From Demequina aurantiaca (GTDB taxonomy: Bacteria > Actinomycetota > Actinomycetes > Actinomycetales > Demequinaceae): a stretch of DNA of 64,000 nucleotides. Positions 7,229-14,573 of this stretch are shown in pieces. The DNA is taken from the NCBI RefSeq assembly GCF_000975135.1, contig NZ_BBRF01000001.1:1614380-1678379 (forward strand), written 5' to 3'. A program made the position numbers and the translations under genes. Below the pieces are notes generated by a model that ran no database searches, was not told the DNA's origin, and saw only the letters and a list, made by a program, of their open reading frames with translations. Numbering within the stretch: position 1 is the stretch's first letter; every line of letters begins with the position of its first letter.

Positions 7229-7821
7229 AAACGCGCCCAGGCCTCCCCGGCATCGGCGTCAATCGTCGCCAGCCAATCGACCACGCGATCCTCAAACTGG
7301 TCCGCGGCATCGGCGTCGTAATCCCTGCTTGAGGGGTCGACGAACATGTGACCCTTGCTGTTGTAGCGGAACAGCTCACCGTTGGGTGCGCGGTACATGA
7401 GTCCCTCGACCACGTCGGGGTCCACCCACTCATCCGGATCCGCGACGTGAAGCTGCAGGTGACACGTGTGTCGCCAGTCGCCTCCCAGTGACTCGGGCGC
7501 CTGGGCGCCGCCCATGAGCAGGCAGGCCTTGATGCGCCGCTTGTGCTGCGCGAGCTGCTGCGCCTGCGAGGAACCCAGCGAGAAGCCGATCACCACCGCG
7601 GCGTCCCGATGTTGGCGGTACGCGCGGTTGGCGACCTCCTCGAGCGCGTCGTGCCCAATGTCCTGCGCGAAACGCAAGCCGTCGTCCAGATTCTTGAAGG
7701 TCTGGCCCGAGTAGGCATCCGGGCAATGAACCACGTGATGGTTCGCGCGCAACCGCTCGGCAAAGGACTGGAGCCCAATGGTGAGGCCCAGCGCGTGGTG
7801 AAAGAGCAAAATCTCTGCCAT
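7225..7821 (-). CDS. Dienelactone hydrolase-like alpha/beta hydrolase
   Basis: 198 residues if started at MAEILLFHHALG; longer in-frame starts exist at 7881 and 7848. The alpha/beta-hydrolase fold is clear: first strand with HHALGLT, the nucleophile elbow GFSLGSS, then LLMGGAQ, an acid-bearing loop (HVADPDEWVD) and the catalytic His in KGHMFVD. Members hydrolyse esters or lactones in the cytoplasm; the substrate is unknown. An AAGACT hexamer ends 6 bases before the chosen ATG, and GGGG could serve as a weak ribosome site. Confidence 0.75.
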   Translation of the reverse strand: MAEILLFHHALGLTIGLQSFAERLRANHHVVHCPDAYSGQTFKNLDDGLRFAQDIGHDALEEVANRAYRQHRDAAVVIGFSLGSSQAQQLAQHKRRIKACLLMGGAQAPESLGGDWRHTCHLQLHVADPDEWVDPDVVEGLMYRAPNGELFRYNSKGHMFVDPSSRDYDADAADQFEDRVVDWLATIDADAGEAWARF

Positions 7822-7943
7822 CACCCCAGTCTTGCGTGACACGGGCATCTTCGCTCGGTGAAACCCTCCAAGGCACATCAACCAGGCTGGACGATGCGAG
7901 CCCTATGGTTGTCATAGGTTTTTAGTCACTACGGAGGGTCGAC

Positions 7944-9632
7944 ATGGAATACGCCGTCATCGCAGTGCTCGCCGTCGTGGGGATCGTCGCGGTCAACTCG
8001 ATCGCGCCGCGCGTGGGTGTCGCAGCACCCCTGGTATTGGTGGCCGCGGGCGTCGCCGTGAGCTTCATTCCCGGCGTCCCACACATCGACATCAACCCCG
8101 AGGTGATCCTGGCGGGCGTGCTACCCCCGTTGCTCTATTCCGCCGCGGTGTCCGTGCCGACCATGGAGTTCAGGCGAAACTTCAGCGCCATAAGCGGGAT
8201 GTCAGTGTTGCTGGTGATCGTCGGCTCCGTGCTGATGGGATTCTTCTTCTGGTGGGTTATACCCGACATCTCGCTGCCCATCGCCATCGCGCTGGGAGCC
8301 ATCGTGAGCCCCACCGATGCCGTGGCGACCAACATCATCAAGCGGCTGGGGGTGTCGCCGCGGGTGGTGACGGTGCTCGAGGGTGAGTCGATGCTCAACG
8401 ACGCCTCCGCGCTGGTGCTGCTGCGCTCCGCGATCGCCGCGGCGGCTGTGAGTGTGACCGTCATCCAAGTGGCCTTCGACTTCGCCAAGTCGGTCATCTT
8501 CGCCGTCGCGATCGGTGCCCTGGTCGGCTACATCGGCCTGCGCGTACGAAAGAAAATCTCTAACGCTGCCGCCAGCACCGCGATCTCCTTTGTGCTGCCG
8601 TTCGTGGCCTTCGTTCCCGCCGAGGCCCTCGACGCATCGGGCCTGGTGGCGGCCGTGACGGCCGGCCTGGTGACCAGCGCGCTGTCAGCGAAGTACCTTA
8701 GCCCGCAGGACCGCATCTCCCAGACCACCAACTGGCGAACCGTCGAACTGCTGCTCGAGGGTGCAATCTTCTCGCTGATGGGACTCGAGTTGATCGGCAT
8801 TGTCGAGAGCGTCGAGGAGCGCCACGGCAGCGTCTGGTTCGCAGTCGGTCTGGGAGGGATCGCACTCGTGCTGGTGCTCGCGATTCGCTCGCTCTACGTA
8901 TTCATGGTGCTGGTGCTCGAGCGACGGCGCGCCCGCAAGGCAGACGCCTCCAGGAGTGAACTGGAGGACTTCGCGTCGCTCGCTGGGGAGATCGACGACG
9001 ACCGCAAGAAGCGGCATTTCGCCAAGCGGGTAGAGAAGCGTGTCGCGGACGTCGACTACCTCACCGATAGCCGTCTGGGTAGGCGTGAGGGAGTGGTGCT
9101 GGTGTGGGCGGGCATGCGCGGCGCGCTGACGCTCGCCGCCTCCCAGACGTTGCCCGCGGACACTCCCGCACGGTCAACGCTGGTGTTGATCGCGTTCGTG
9201 GTGGCGGCTGGCTCGCTGCTGATCCAGGGTGGAACGCTGCCGTGGCTGGTGCGCAAGTTGGGGCTGGTCTCCGACACCACCGCCGCGGACGATGCCGAGG
9301 AGAGCGGACTGCTAGACGAGCTCTCCGACACGGCCTCCAAGGTTCTCGAGGACCCAGAGTTGCGGCGGCCCGACGGCACTCCCTATGACGAGCGGGCCGT
9401 CCGCTGGCTGCGCGTTGCGTTGGTGCGCGAGCGCGGCGAGGAGGACCGCGAGTCCCGTCCGGTCTATGGCGCCCAGATCAACGAACTACGCCTCAAGGTG
9501 ATCGCCGAGCAACGCGAGTATCTGATGGAGGCGCGTGCCGTGGGGGCGCACAGCACCGATGCGCTCCGCCATGCCCTGCGGGTGCTGGACTCCGACCAGA
9601 TCTCGGCGGAACTGCGCAACGACCACGACTGA
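7944..9632 (+). CDS. CPA1-family Na+/H+ antiporter
   Basis: 562 residues, ATG after GGAGGG. About twelve membrane helices occupy residues 1-420, with family motifs including GAIVSPTDAVAT (ion-binding Asp), LEGESMLNDASALV and MRGALTLAAS. A charged cytoplasmic loop (about residues 325-375, KKRHFAKRVEKRV) interrupts before the last helices, and a roughly 130-residue soluble tail follows, containing an ELRLKVIAEQREYLMEAR helix like that of NhaP/YjcE-type exchangers. It exchanges cytoplasmic Na+ or K+ for protons for pH and salt homeostasis; ion choice cannot be told from sequence. Single-gene unit. Confidence 0.92.
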   Translation: MEYAVIAVLAVVGIVAVNSIAPRVGVAAPLVLVAAGVAVSFIPGVPHIDINPEVILAGVLPPLLYSAAVSVPTMEFRRNFSAISGMSVLLVIVGSVLMGFFFWWVIPDISLPIAIALGAIVSPTDAVATNIIKRLGVSPRVVTVLEGESMLNDASALVLLRSAIAAAAVSVTVIQVAFDFAKSVIFAVAIGALVGYIGLRVRKKISNAAASTAISFVLPFVAFVPAEALDASGLVAAVTAGLVTSALSAKYLSPQDRISQTTNWRTVELLLEGAIFSLMGLELIGIVESVEERHGSVWFAVGLGGIALVLVLAIRSLYVFMVLVLERRRARKADASRSELEDFASLAGEIDDDRKKRHFAKRVEKRVADVDYLTDSRLGRREGVVLVWAGMRGALTLAASQTLPADTPARSTLVLIAFVVAAGSLLIQGGTLPWLVRKLGLVSDTTAADDAEESGLLDELSDTASKVLEDPELRRPDGTPYDERAVRWLRVALVRERGEEDRESRPVYGAQINELRLKVIAEQREYLMEARAVGAHSTDALRHALRVLDSDQISAELRNDHD

Positions 9633-9657
9633 CGGTGGTTTCGCCGGCGTGGACTGC

Positions 9658-9722
9658 ATCGCCGCACCGCATCGCCGCACCACGTCGCCGCACCACGTCG
9701 CCGCACCGCATCGCCGCGGGGC
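9658..9722. repeat. Tandem CGCCGCACCRC-type repeat
   Basis: Five to six head-to-tail 11-base units of CATCGCCGCAC / CGTCGCCGCAC form nearly all of the gap between the antiporter stop and the rskA stop. This is a convergent intergenic region and no T-rich terminator is visible. Confidence 0.8.
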
Positions 9723-9776
9723 CGTGAAACGTGCGCACCACAATCGACCGTGGTGAGCCGCGGCCACGAACGACCC

Positions 9777-10601
9777 TTAGAGATGCACCTCGGTTAGGGG
9801 TGCGGACGTCGGGGACTCCGACCCGCCCATGGGTTCCTGCGTGACGTAGATCATCTCCACGTCGTCAAAGCTGGAGTGCATCATGGTGACGAACTCGCCG
9901 TCGCCCTCGGGCATGAAGGTGGGGCCGGGCATCGACTTGCCGTCGTCCATCATCAGCCACAACTGATACTCCATGCCCTTGTCTGGCATTGGCGCGTCGT
10001 GCCCCATCGCCACCACACCGTCCATCTTGGCGCTCATGACCAGGTGCGATGCTCCCAGATCCAGGTCCATCGAATGCGCGTCGGGCGCCGTCGTGACCAT
10101 CATGAGTTCCTTCTCCGCGGCGAGCTCCTGCTGGTGCGCATCGCGGGAGTTCTGCGTCGACAGGCCAATCCCCGCCGCGCCCAGAATCAGCACCGACGCC
10201 GCGGCAACCCCAATGAAGGCGTTACGCCGGCGTGCCGGACGGCTGCGCCTGGCGTTGGTCATGGGGGTCACCGACGCCGATGCGGGGGCGGGATCGGGCG
10301 CCACGAAGGACGGGGCTGCCACGGCATCGTCCGAACTGGCGGTGTCGGCAACGCTGGCCTCGTCGTCAAGCGGCGGCAACTGCGCGGTGCGGGCGGCCTC
10401 GGCCATGACCCGCGCGCGAAGTGACGCAGGGGGAGAGACTGCCTCGGCATCGGCGAGCGTGGCGGTCACGTCGCGCAGTGAGGCGACCTCGTCGCGGCAG
10501 TCCTCGCACGTGGCCAAGTGAGATTCAAAATCATCGCGCTCCGCGGGGGAGACGGCGTTGACCAGGTACGGGCCCAGCAGTGAGTGCACGTTGTCGTTCA
10601 T
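9777..10601 (-). CDS. rskA: Anti-sigma-K factor RskA
   Basis: 274 residues from the ATG after GGAGGCAGGAG. The N-terminal zinc anti-sigma domain has HLATCEDC (His28, Cys32, Cys35). An Ala/Pro linker follows, then one membrane helix at residues 128-147 (AFIGVAAASVLILGAAGIGL), then an extracellular RskA domain with Met-rich strands (LVMSAKMDGVVAMGHDAPM, YQLWLMMDDG). It should hold SigK at the membrane and release it by regulated proteolysis. Its ATG overlaps the sigma stop in ATGA, the normal coupled order. The signal is unknown; the abundance of Met facing outward is notable. Confidence 0.93.
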   Translation of the reverse strand: MNDNVHSLLGPYLVNAVSPAERDDFESHLATCEDCRDEVASLRDVTATLADAEAVSPPASLRARVMAEAARTAQLPPLDDEASVADTASSDDAVAAPSFVAPDPAPASASVTPMTNARRSRPARRRNAFIGVAAASVLILGAAGIGLSTQNSRDAHQQELAAEKELMMVTTAPDAHSMDLDLGASHLVMSAKMDGVVAMGHDAPMPDKGMEYQLWLMMDDGKSMPGPTFMPEGDGEFVTMMHSSFDDVEMIYVTQEPMGGSESPTSAPLTEVHL

Positions 10602-11245
10602 GCTCCTGCCTCCCATGCGTCGCGTAGTTTGATGAGTCCGTCGCGCACGCGTGCCTTGGCCGTGCCGAGCGGAATGTCGAGTGCCTGGGACACCTCGCGG
10701 TGCGTGTATCCCTTGAAATACGTAAGTTCGAGCGCCTCGCGCTGGCGTTCCGTGAGTTGCTCCATGCCGACGCGTACGCGGGCCGCCTGCCACTCGGCGA
10801 ACAGGGTGTCGACCACCTTGTCTTGCTCGGCCGGTGCGACGTCGTCGCGCGGCGCGTGCTTGAGGACGCGGTCCGTGTGCGACTGCTCGGAGCGGACGCG
10901 GTCGACGGCGCGGCGCTGCGCGATGGTGAGGATCCACGACCGGGCCGACCCGGCATCGGCGCGATACCTAGCCGCGTGACGCCAGACCTCGATCAGGGCC
11001 TCCTGGGCGATGTCCTCGGCCATTTGGGTATCGCGGACCACTCGCAGGGCGACCCCGTAGACGGCTCCGGCCACCTCGTTGTACAGCTGCTCGTAGGCGA
11101 CAGCGGAGCCGCGGCCAGTCGCCGTGAGCAGGGGAGCGAGATCCACGCGGACGGATGAGGGCGGTGCTGTCTGCGTCGCCTCACCGGTGGGGACCGTGGG
11201 GTCGACGGGAGACGACACCGCGTGCAAGTGTCGCGCTGCGCTCAT
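10598..11245 (-). CDS. sigK: ECF sigma factor SigK
   Basis: 215 residues. Region 2 spans about residues 50-118 (YEQLYNEVAGAVY, then DIAQEALIEVWRHA and SWILTIAQRRAVDRVR) and region 4 about 160-206 (LTERQREALELTYFKGYTH, ending GTAKARVRDGL). It recruits RNA polymerase to stress promoters and is inhibited by the coupled RskA. About 45 residues precede region 2, a little long, so a later start is possible. It lies 49 bases downstream of a Met-repeat lipoprotein gene on the same strand and may share its transcript, hinting that the lipoproteins belong to its regulon. Confidence 0.93.
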   Translation of the reverse strand: MSAARHLHAVSSPVDPTVPTGEATQTAPPSSVRVDLAPLLTATGRGSAVAYEQLYNEVAGAVYGVALRVVRDTQMAEDIAQEALIEVWRHAARYRADAGSARSWILTIAQRRAVDRVRSEQSHTDRVLKHAPRDDVAPAEQDKVVDTLFAEWQAARVRVGMEQLTERQREALELTYFKGYTHREVSQALDIPLGTAKARVRDGLIKLRDAWEAGA

Positions 11246-11294
11246 GTCGTCGTCCTCCGTCTCCGTGGTTCTCGCCCCCTACGTCAGTGTCGGC

Positions 11295-11552
11295 TTAGCC
11301 TTCTTCTTCCATCTTGTCGTCTTCCATCATCGCATCGTCGTCGGTCTTCTCCATGGAATCGTCTTCCATCATCGCGTCATCGCTCATCATGGCGTCGGGC
11401 TCCATGGAGTGCTCCATCGTGGATTCCATGGTTGACTCCATGGTCGATTCCGGCGTGGTGCCGCTGTCGTCGTTCGAGTCGCCACATCCTGCCAGGGCGA
11501 ACCCGGAGATTGCGATGAGGGCGGGAACTGCAAACTTGGTCATGGTCTTCAT
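11295..11552 (-). CDS. Small Met/Asp-repeat lipoprotein (A)
   Basis: 85 residues, ATG after GGAGGAAT. The signal peptide ends in the lipobox FALAGC, so the mature protein starts at Cys22 and is lipid-anchored. The mature part is low complexity: three MEST-like tetrapeptides (TMESTMESTMEH), then DAMM/DDAMMEDD-type repeats with many Met and Asp and a KMEEEG end. It resembles the MXKDX-type repeat proteins. Dense Met and acidic residues suggest copper or other metal binding or an oxidation sink, an inference only. It is directly upstream of sigK-rskA on the same strand. Confidence 0.75.
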   Translation of the reverse strand: MKTMTKFAVPALIAISGFALAGCGDSNDDSGTTPESTMESTMESTMEHSMEPDAMMSDDAMMEDDSMEKTDDDAMMEDDKMEEEG

Positions 11553-11645
11553 GATTCCTCCGTGATTGTCGGCACGGGGCCGGTTGCCCCTACATGTGAC
11601 TATTCGGAGTCCTAGTGGCGAGGGATGGGTACGACGTTGCGGGCA

Positions 11646-11684
11646 CAAAAAAGGAACGGCCCGCCGGCGATGGCGGACCGTTCC
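11646..11684 (-). terminator. Intrinsic terminator after lipoprotein B
   Basis: On the minus strand GGAACGG...CCGTTCC forms a GC-rich stem, extended internally by CCGCC/GGCGG with one mismatch, followed directly by seven T residues. It sits between lipoprotein B and lipoprotein A, so B has its own transcript with possible read-through into A-sigK-rskA. Confidence 0.85.
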
Positions 11685-11705
11685 CAATCTGAAACTCGAG
11701 GCTGT

Positions 11706-11879
11706 TTAGCCGTCTGACTCCATGGTGGACTCCATTGTTGATTCCATCGTGGGTGCCATTGTCGACTCCATGGTCGTGCCCGGCGTGGTGCCGCCATCGT
11801 CGTTCGTGTCGCCGCAACCGGCGAGCAGTGCTCCTCCAACGAGGATCAGGGCGGGAACTGCAGCATGACGGATGTTCAT
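11706..11879 (-). CDS. Small Met-repeat lipoprotein (B)
   Basis: 57 residues, ATG with AAGGAGG upstream. Signal peptide with lipobox LLAGC (Cys22), then GDTNDDGGTTPGTT and four TM-containing tetrapeptides of the type MEST/MAPT, ending MESDG. Near-identical start of the mature region (CGDxNDDxGTTP) shows it is a shorter paralogue of lipoprotein A, lacking the long acidic DAMM tail. Followed by an intrinsic terminator. Confidence 0.75.
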   Translation of the reverse strand: MNIRHAAVPALILVGGALLAGCGDTNDDGGTTPGTTMESTMAPTMESTMESTMESDG

Positions 11880-12165
11880 CTGGTGCCTCCTTGTTCACTG
11901 GACGGGCCACTCGGCCCGCTGTGTGAGGGAACGCTCTGGCACAAAAGGTATGTTCCGGACATCGGCAAGATTTAGCGACGTTTTACGAAGATTTTGCCGG
12001 GGTCACGTGTGGGGCTTGAGGGTACCGAGGGCGGGGCTTGCAAAACTCTTGGCGTGGACTCAGGTGTCCTTGACTCGACCTCTCTCCCTGCGTTCAGGTT
12101 TTGGTTGAAATCTCGGGTTCGCGTCGCCCTATGTTCACCTGGTGGTTGAATCCGTGGGTTGACCG
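11880..12165. other. Intergenic region without a visible gene
   Basis: About 285 bases between the start of lipoprotein B and the stop of the DUF1304 gene. The part nearest lipoprotein B should hold its promoter and, if the regulon idea is right, a SigK site, but I cannot assign one. The distal part holds the inverted-repeat element at 12087-12150. Confidence 0.6.
12087..12150 (-). repeat. Dispersed paired-motif element, copy A1
   Basis: Two 22-base units, 12087-12108 and 12129-12150, separated by 20 bases. The first is a perfect reverse complement of 12602-12623; GTTCACCTGGTGGTT in the second is the perfect reverse complement of 12563-12577. Together with copy A2 it forms inverted repeats enclosing the DUF1304 gene. 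A third copy is at 48027-48088. Confidence 0.85.
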
Positions 12166-12537
12166 CTAGCTCAGCAGCAGGGCAATCAGTGCGAATGCCG
12201 GCGGGACGGCCTGGCCGAGCGCTCCGCGCCACAGTTGTGGGTACTTCGTGATGAGCACGAGACCTGCGCCCACCATGAACAGGCAGGTGAAGACAACGAG
12301 CGCGACCGCACCCGAGTTTGCGAGCATCCACGCGCCCACGATGGTGCCGAGGCCCAGGAAAAGGTTGTAGAAGCCGATGTTGTAGAACACCGGCCCCTGG
12401 ATGCGAGCCGTCTCCGCATCGCCCGCGCCGAATGCCCGCTGCACAACTGTCCGATGCCAGAACACGCTCTCCGCGAGGAAGATGCCGACGTGCATGAGTC
12501 CAGCAAAGGATGCGAAAACCACTGCGACAGTTGTCAT
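12166..12537 (-). CDS. DUF1304 family membrane protein
   Basis: 123 residues with four membrane helices (about residues 1-22, 49-70, 75-95 and 101-122). The family marks are visible: AGLMHVGIFLAESVFW at the start, then the conserved YNIGFYNLFLGLG segment. DUF1304 proteins are small integral membrane proteins of unknown function. A TAGCGT element ends exactly 6 bases before the ATG, so the mRNA is probably leaderless, and repeat A2 lies where the -35 region would be. The gene is enclosed by inverted repeats, like a one-gene cassette. Confidence 0.85.
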   Translation of the reverse strand: MTTVAVVFASFAGLMHVGIFLAESVFWHRTVVQRAFGAGDAETARIQGPVFYNIGFYNLFLGLGTIVGAWMLANSGAVALVVFTCLFMVGAGLVLITKYPQLWRGALGQAVPPAFALIALLLS

Positions 12538-12543
12538 GCTGAG

Positions 12544-12549
12544 ACGCTA
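12544..12549 (-). promoter_or_regulatory. Predicted leaderless -10 element (TAGCGT)
   Basis: On the minus strand TAGCGT, 6 bases, then ATG at 12537. No ribosome site is visible. The palindromic core CACCTGGTG of repeat A2 falls at about the -35 position. Confidence 0.5.
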
Positions 12550-12562
12550 ACACCGCTGAACT

Positions 12563-12623
12563 AACCACCAGGTGAACGCTGGAGCGTCAGGCCGCGGATT
12601 CTCAACCAAAACCTGAACGCAGG
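12563..12623 (+). repeat. Dispersed paired-motif element, copy A2
   Basis: Units AACCACCAGGTGAACGCTGG (12563-12582) and a 22-mer at 12602-12623 that begins TCAACCAAAACC, with a 19-base spacer. It is the inverted counterpart of copy A1 and overlaps the promoter of the DUF1304 gene. Confidence 0.85.
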
Positions 12624-12631
12624 AAGGTCGG

Positions 12632-12677
12632 CAAGTGGGCGAGTGGGCGAGTGGGCCAGTGGGCCAGTGGGCGAGCG
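12632..12677. repeat. CGAGTGGG octamer tandem repeat
   Basis: Five consecutive 8-base units (CAAGTGGG, CGAGTGGG twice, CCAGTGGG twice) and a partial sixth follow repeat A2 in the gap before the dipZ stop. Confidence 0.8.
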
Positions 12678-12706
12678 TGCGCGGGCGCTGGGAACGCGAA
12701 AGCCGT

Positions 12707-12730
12707 CCCGTCCCCCTCACAGGGAACGGG
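12707..12730 (-). terminator. Possible terminator of dipZ
   Basis: CCCGTCCCC and GGGAACGGG can pair over 9 positions with one mismatch around a 6-base loop, 27 bases beyond the dipZ stop. The downstream T-tract is weak, so confidence is modest. Confidence 0.4.
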
Positions 12731-12756
12731 CCGGCCAACGAGACCGAAGCTAGCGC

Positions 12757-14448
12757 CTAACCAAAGGTAAAGGCGTAGACCTCAATGCCCTCCGAGAACT
12801 CGAGGTGCATGGTGTCATCGATGGGCTCACCGACGTACAAGTCGTAGAGATCGGACGTGCCGTCAATCTCGACGACCTCGTTGTAGGAGGAGTCCCCGGC
12901 CAACGTGACGGTCACGGTTCCTTCGCCGGCCATGACCAGGTGGACATCGGCTGCGTAGAAGTTGAGATCTAGTGTCGCGTCGGTGCCGGTTGTGGAGTAT
13001 TCGCCCTCGACCGTCCACTGTCCACCAAAGCTGAACTCGTCTTCTGCGGGGGTGGCGTTGCCGGTGTAGACGGTGGCTTCGCCGGACACGATCTCGTCAT
13101 TGTCCGCAGCCGCGAGCCGACCCTTGCCCACGTAGAGTTCCGGCGTGCGCCCCTGGGTGTGTCCGCCAGTGTCGGCAACTACGGCCTCCTGCGGCGGCGC
13201 GTCGAGCAGCTGCTGGATCAGCTTCTCCGTGGCCTCGTACTTGCCCTCGCCATAGTGAACCTGACGCACGGTGCCCGTCTGGTCAATCAGGTAGTGCGCG
13301 GGCCAGAAGCGCTGGTCCCACTCGCGCCACGTGGTGAAGTCGTTGTCGATCGCAACGGGGTACTCGATGCCATAGCGCTCGGTGGCGTCCTCAACGTTGC
13401 CCACCACCTTCTCGAAGTTGAACTCGGGGGAGTGCACGCCAATGATGGTCAGGCCATCGTCGCGGTAGCGGTCGTCCCAGGCTGTGAGGTACGGGAAGGT
13501 GCGCTGGCAGTTGATGCAGGAGTAGGTCCAGAAGTCGAGCAGCACTGGCCCCTCCAGGTTGTCCAGGTCGAGTGCCTCGCCGTTGGGGGTGTTGAGCCAC
13601 TCCTGGATTCCCGGCAGGTCGCGCGCCGGACCACAGTTCTGCAGCACGGTGGCGTCTCCCTTCTCGCACTCGTCGAAGGTCAGCGCATTGCCGGTCGCTG
13701 GGGCAGCGGCTTCGCGGCCCGCCAAGTTGTCGAGTTCACCCTGCACGTTGCCGTTGTTCTCGATGGACTCCTGGATGTTCGCCAGGAAGCCGGGCACGGA
13801 GCGCTGGAGTGGCTCAGCAAGGTTAGTCGCGATCACCAGCGCGGTGAGCATGAGGATCACACCGGAGGCGATGCGGATGGCCTGCAGGCGCTCGCGGACG
13901 GCCTTGATGCGCTTGCCGATCGACTGGCCAGCGACGCCGAACAGCAGTAGCGGGATCGCGATGCCCAGCGAGAACGACATCGTCAGTACCACGAGGCCCC
14001 AGCTGATGCCGTTGGTCGCTGCGAGCACGGTGATGGACGCGAGGATCGGTCCGGCGCACGGGACGAACACGAGTCCGAGCGCGAGCCCCATGATGAAGCC
14101 ATTGCCGTCGCGGTTGAGCGTGGGAATCTTGGTGTTGACGAACGGCTTCTCCAGGATGTGGCCGACGGCAGGCACTGCGAGGCCGAGTCCCACAATCGCC
14201 AGCGTGATGATTCCCGCCCAGCGCAGCACGTCGTCGGGCAGTCCCAGCAGGCTGATGAGCACGCCACCGATCAGCGTGAAGACCGCGAAACTCACCACCA
14301 GTCCACCCACCACGACGTATGGCCGACGCTTGTTTGCGGCCCCGTCCTGGATGGAGCTGGTGAGGATCGCGGGCAGTACCGGCAGCACGCACGGGCTGAT
14401 GGCAGTGATGATGCCGGACACGAGTCCGACGAGTATGAGTGTGAACAT
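12757..14448 (-). CDS. dipZ: DipZ: CcdA-type membrane domain fused to thioredoxin-like domain
   Basis: 563 residues. The N-terminal 210 are a CcdA/DsbD-beta electron-transfer domain with six membrane helices and the two redox cysteines in ISPCVLP (Cys20) and VPCAGP (Cys131). Residues about 240-430 form an extracytoplasmic TlpA-like thioredoxin domain with DFWTYSCINC (Cys311, Cys314). The last 140 residues are a beta-sandwich, carbohydrate-binding-like domain typical of DipZ. It moves reducing power from cytoplasmic thioredoxin across the membrane to exported thiol proteins. The start is the ATG before FTLILVGLVSG; there is no Shine-Dalgarno site, and an in-frame extension to 14520 is unlikely. 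Confidence 0.92.
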   Translation of the reverse strand: MFTLILVGLVSGIITAISPCVLPVLPAILTSSIQDGAANKRRPYVVVGGLVVSFAVFTLIGGVLISLLGLPDDVLRWAGIITLAIVGLGLAVPAVGHILEKPFVNTKIPTLNRDGNGFIMGLALGLVFVPCAGPILASITVLAATNGISWGLVVLTMSFSLGIAIPLLLFGVAGQSIGKRIKAVRERLQAIRIASGVILMLTALVIATNLAEPLQRSVPGFLANIQESIENNGNVQGELDNLAGREAAAPATGNALTFDECEKGDATVLQNCGPARDLPGIQEWLNTPNGEALDLDNLEGPVLLDFWTYSCINCQRTFPYLTAWDDRYRDDGLTIIGVHSPEFNFEKVVGNVEDATERYGIEYPVAIDNDFTTWREWDQRFWPAHYLIDQTGTVRQVHYGEGKYEATEKLIQQLLDAPPQEAVVADTGGHTQGRTPELYVGKGRLAAADNDEIVSGEATVYTGNATPAEDEFSFGGQWTVEGEYSTTGTDATLDLNFYAADVHLVMAGEGTVTVTLAGDSSYNEVVEIDGTSDLYDLYVGEPIDDTMHLEFSEGIEVYAFTFG

Positions 14449-14560
14449 AACCACTATTCGGCGCCGAATCCCGCGGGGATGGGGTGGGGTGCAAATCCGA
14501 TGCTGCGGCGAGTTATCCACAGATTGCTTTGGCGGCCGATGCCGGGGTTGGCTCTATCAC

Positions 14561-14566
14561 TAGCGT
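14561..14566 (+). promoter_or_regulatory. Predicted leaderless -10 element (TAGCGT)
   Basis: TAGCGT followed by 7 bases and the ATG of the DUF6318 lipoprotein; no ribosome site is present. Confidence 0.45.
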
Positions 14567-14573
14567 CGCCTTC

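Noticed and set aside
12087..12623. Paired inverted units considered as a CRISPR array or insertion sequence
   Set aside because: Units are only two per side, spacers are similar rather than unique, and no Cas or transposase gene is present.
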